A stretch of 64,000 bases of DNA from contig CP126123.1 in NCBI GenBank assembly GCA_030123605.1, positions 1,840,001 to 1,904,000 of the forward strand, written 5' to 3'. The position numbers were made by a program, and so were the translations under genes. Shown here in pieces: positions 62,162 to 64,000 of the stretch. The notes beneath the pieces were generated by a model. The model had not been told where the DNA came from and made no database searches. It saw only the letters and a list, made by a program, of their open reading frames with translations. The DNA comes from Nitrospira sp. Lineage in GTDB: Bacteria > Nitrospirota > Nitrospiria > Nitrospirales > Nitrospiraceae. Numbering within the stretch: position 1 is the first letter of the stretch; the number at the start of each line of letters is the position of its first letter.

Positions 62162-62476
62162 CTATCGTTGCTGGCGGTCGTGTTTTTGGCGGGCGATTTG
62201 GCGGGAGGCACGATCTTGGGCGTGACCGATTTTGGTTCGTTCATTTTTCGTCACGACGCCGTCGGATTTCGCCTTGTCCTCCATCCTGTTGATATGCTCC
62301 TGCTGATTGTTGAGGCGATCGGTTTCCCGCCCATTCAACTGTCCGCTCGCAATCCCCTGGTCGATCCGCTGCTCCTGGTTGGCCTGCCGCTGATCGATCC
62401 TCGGCGTATTCGCCTGGGCGAACGCCGACGTGGCACACAACGACAACAATGCAACACCCCAGATCACCTTTTGCAT
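62162..62476 (-). CDS. small exported Gln/Arg-rich protein
   Basis: 104 residues from ATG 62476, fixed by GGAGG before it. The signal peptide ends at AFAQA (residue 21). The mature part is helical, Gln- and Arg-rich (RIDQRQANQEQRIDQGIASG, RLNNQQEHINRMEDKAKSDG), ending in ASRQIARQKHDRQQR. An EF-hand-like acidic loop is hinted at DKAKSDGVVTKNE. This type recurs in proteobacterial genomes as a hypothetical periplasmic protein; function unknown. Confidence 0.75.
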   Translation of the reverse strand: MQKVIWGVALLSLCATSAFAQANTPRIDQRQANQEQRIDQGIASGQLNGRETDRLNNQQEHINRMEDKAKSDGVVTKNERTKIGHAQDRASRQIARQKHDRQQR

Positions 62477-62623
62477 AGAGCCTCCGTCAGTTGAGTTGAG
62501 GAACGTGCTGCTGTTGCCCCTCACAACGTACAAAGGCTCCCGGCCGTTGACAATGAAAACGGCGTTTTCCATGTGGGCGATTTCCAAGACCGCCGCAAAT
62601 AGAGGCTCGACAGGGAACAGCGG

Positions 62624-63337
62624 TCAACGAATATCCTGGAAAAAGACCTGCGGCAGGTACGGAAATCCAAACTCCACATGCAGGATGATGAACAGCACGC
62701 GCAGGAAACTGCGCCAGACACCCATCTTGAGAAATTTGCGGGCATCCGTCACGACTGGGGGGGCAAGCAGTACCGGCGTCGTCACCCGAAGCAGTGTCTC
62801 ACAGAATGCCACGTCTTCCAGGATCGGTCGATCAGGGAATCCGCCGAGCCGCTCGAACAGGGATCTGCGCACGAACAGGGCTTGATCTCCGTAGATGATA
62901 CGGCTTCTTGCGCATCGAAAATTATCCAAACACGAGATCATCCGAAGTCGCCAGTCCGATCCCGAGAACCGGTGGCGAAACCCTCCGGCCTGAACCGCAT
63001 GATCCGACTCCAAGACGTTGAGCCGGCTCAACGCATGGGTCGGGAGGATCGTATCGGCATGGAGAAACAACAGCCATTCGCCCCTGGCCACCTTGGCACC
63101 GGCGTTCATCTGCAAAGCCCGTCCCTTGGGAGCGGTGAGTAAAATTCGTGAAGGGTGAGGCTTAAGGGGTGAGGGAGTCTGCTGAAATGATGCCCCTTGA
63201 AGAATCTCCTGCGTACGATCGGTGCTCCCGCCGTCGACGACGATCACTTCATAGTCGCCGGTCTGCTCGAACAATCGACGCAACGTGACAGGCAGTGCGC
63301 GTTCTTCGTTGTATGCGGGAATGACGACGGAGATCAT
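62624..63337 (-). CDS. TIGR04283-type family 2 glycosyltransferase
   Basis: 237 residues from ATG 63337, which overlaps the upstream stop (ATGA). GT2 landmarks: MISVVIPAYNEERALPVTL at the start, VIVVDGGSTDRTQEIL near 33, the KGRALQMNAGAKVARGEWLLFLHADT segment near 73-98, and GDQALFVRRSLFERLGGFPD near 152 with LEDVAF. The family is named for proposed arsenosugar biosynthesis, but no partner for that is in the window. Coupled to the ferritin-like gene. Confidence 0.87.
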   Translation of the reverse strand: MISVVIPAYNEERALPVTLRRLFEQTGDYEVIVVDGGSTDRTQEILQGASFQQTPSPLKPHPSRILLTAPKGRALQMNAGAKVARGEWLLFLHADTILPTHALSRLNVLESDHAVQAGGFRHRFSGSDWRLRMISCLDNFRCARSRIIYGDQALFVRRSLFERLGGFPDRPILEDVAFCETLLRVTTPVLLAPPVVTDARKFLKMGVWRSFLRVLFIILHVEFGFPYLPQVFFQDIR

Positions 63338-63969
63338 AGCGTCAACCAGTTTGGGAGAAAGCCACGGACATCCGCCGCCCAAACGGCAGCATCTTCATCG
63401 ATCGTCTCGAAGAGTTGGGCCAGGGTGAGTACCATGGTCTCCGTCAACTCCAGGTAGCCGTCCGCCTGCCGGCGCAACCGGTCCGGATCTGCCCTCCCAT
63501 CCATGAGGGCTTGTTCCAACCCTCGCCGTCCGAATCCATGATGCACCTCCTCCTGACGCAACAGAGTCCGCCGCAATTTTTGGAACGGCGCTCCACGTTT
63601 CTCCATCCCCGTTTCGATCCTCGTCAGAATCGCCTCGCCCAACCCCTCGAGGATTACCTGCTCCGCCAGAATACTTTCGAGCCAATCGCCACGCCGGATC
63701 GCGTCATCGAGCAGACGGCGATAGTCCTCCAACGCGGGCAGAAACGGCGCATCCCCGAGATGGCGTGGAGCAAGCCACGCAATCGCCCCCTGGAAAACCA
63801 TCGCATGCATGGCTTCCTGCTTGGCCTGGGTCGTCAGAAACCGTTGTGCCGTTGCATCCGGCGCCAAGGCCACCTGCGCCCTCGCACAGGTATGCGCCAT
63901 TCGTTCACCCTGTTCGAGAAAGGAGAGCAAGCGGGCGATCGGAACTCGTTCATCGGGCAAGACCAACAT
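63334..63969 (-). CDS. ferritin-like diiron protein
   Basis: 211 residues, helical. Candidate iron ligands: QAKQEAMHAMVF near residue 50 (ExxH), ILAEQVILEGLGEAIL near 102, and LRRTLLRQEEVHHGFG near 137 (ExxH). This is the four-helix carboxylate-bridged diiron pattern of ferritin-like oxygenases or tRNA-hydroxylase-type proteins. The stop overlaps the glycosyltransferase start, so they likely share a pathway. Only 31 bases upstream are visible, so the operon may extend past the window. Confidence 0.75.
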   Translation of the reverse strand: MLVLPDERVPIARLLSFLEQGERMAHTCARAQVALAPDATAQRFLTTQAKQEAMHAMVFQGAIAWLAPRHLGDAPFLPALEDYRRLLDDAIRRGDWLESILAEQVILEGLGEAILTRIETGMEKRGAPFQKLRRTLLRQEEVHHGFGRRGLEQALMDGRADPDRLRRQADGYLELTETMVLTLAQLFETIDEDAAVWAADVRGFLPNWLTL

Positions 63970-64000
63970 GCCGTGCTCCTTTATCGCCCGGGCGGAGGCC

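Overview
The window is a high-GC (roughly 60%) bacterial chromosome segment with about 60 genes on both strands. Gene content, codon style and short interspersed repeats fit a Nitrospira-type member of Nitrospirota. This is an inference from the whole picture: no nitrification gene, rRNA or other decisive marker lies in the window. I saw no tRNA, rRNA or CRISPR array.

Region 1 (1-25 kb) is mostly chromosomal housekeeping. In order it holds: an alpha/beta hydrolase cut by the window edge; a lipoprotein thiol peroxidase without the resolving Cys; soluble transhydrogenase (sthA); tenA; an FRG-domain gene broken by an IS5-like element; HEAT-repeat and FlgO-like proteins; thiD; a heme-copper-oxidase-like membrane protein; and a secreted protein made of near-identical 159-residue repeats. 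A minus-strand operon follows (prmA, shortened MOSC protein, methyltransferase, SUMF1-like protein). Then come a membrane-anchored MutS-like ATPase, an LplT-PlsC-acyl-ACP synthetase fusion, a DUF2238 protein, and an ECF sigma factor with a putative partner.

Region 2 (24.8-35.8 kb) looks like an acquired island. It opens with an intact MntA-type antitoxin whose HepT toxin is cut to 29 codons. It continues with a tightly packed minus-strand cluster read from 35.5 kb down to 25.3 kb: two lipoproteins (217 and 1016 aa), a membrane protein, a DUF900 hydrolase, a dienelactone-hydrolase-like lipoprotein, a small membrane protein split by a second IS5-like element, and a large membrane-bound alpha/beta hydrolase. 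Three different serine/cysteine hydrolases embedded among lipoproteins and membrane proteins make this the best candidate here for an undescribed envelope system.

Region 3 (35.8-64 kb) returns to chromosomal style. It holds an NqrB/RnfD-like plus DUF2330 fused frame, a DUF3015 lipoprotein, a UspA protein and the long helicase lhr. A signalling block follows (lone receiver, small CxxC protein, NarL-type regulator, NarX-type kinase). Next are an SDR epimerase, an SGNH/AlgX-like protein, an XRE-cupin regulator and a CPBP protease. A coupled trio (class V aminotransferase, heme-binding DUF3365 protein, amidohydrolase) comes next, then a DnaJ protein, the 5-oxoprolinase genes pxpB-pxpA-pxpC and a DHH-CBS-tRNA nucleotidyltransferase. 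The window ends with a TIGR04283-type glycosyltransferase coupled to a ferritin-like protein.

Mobile and repeated DNA: both IS elements (808 and 812 bp) sit between CTAG duplications and both interrupt genes that can be rebuilt in frame. Short interspersed repeats occur at 3.8/23.5 kb, at 50.0/62.0 kb, and at 40.8 kb (inside lhr)/54.8 kb.
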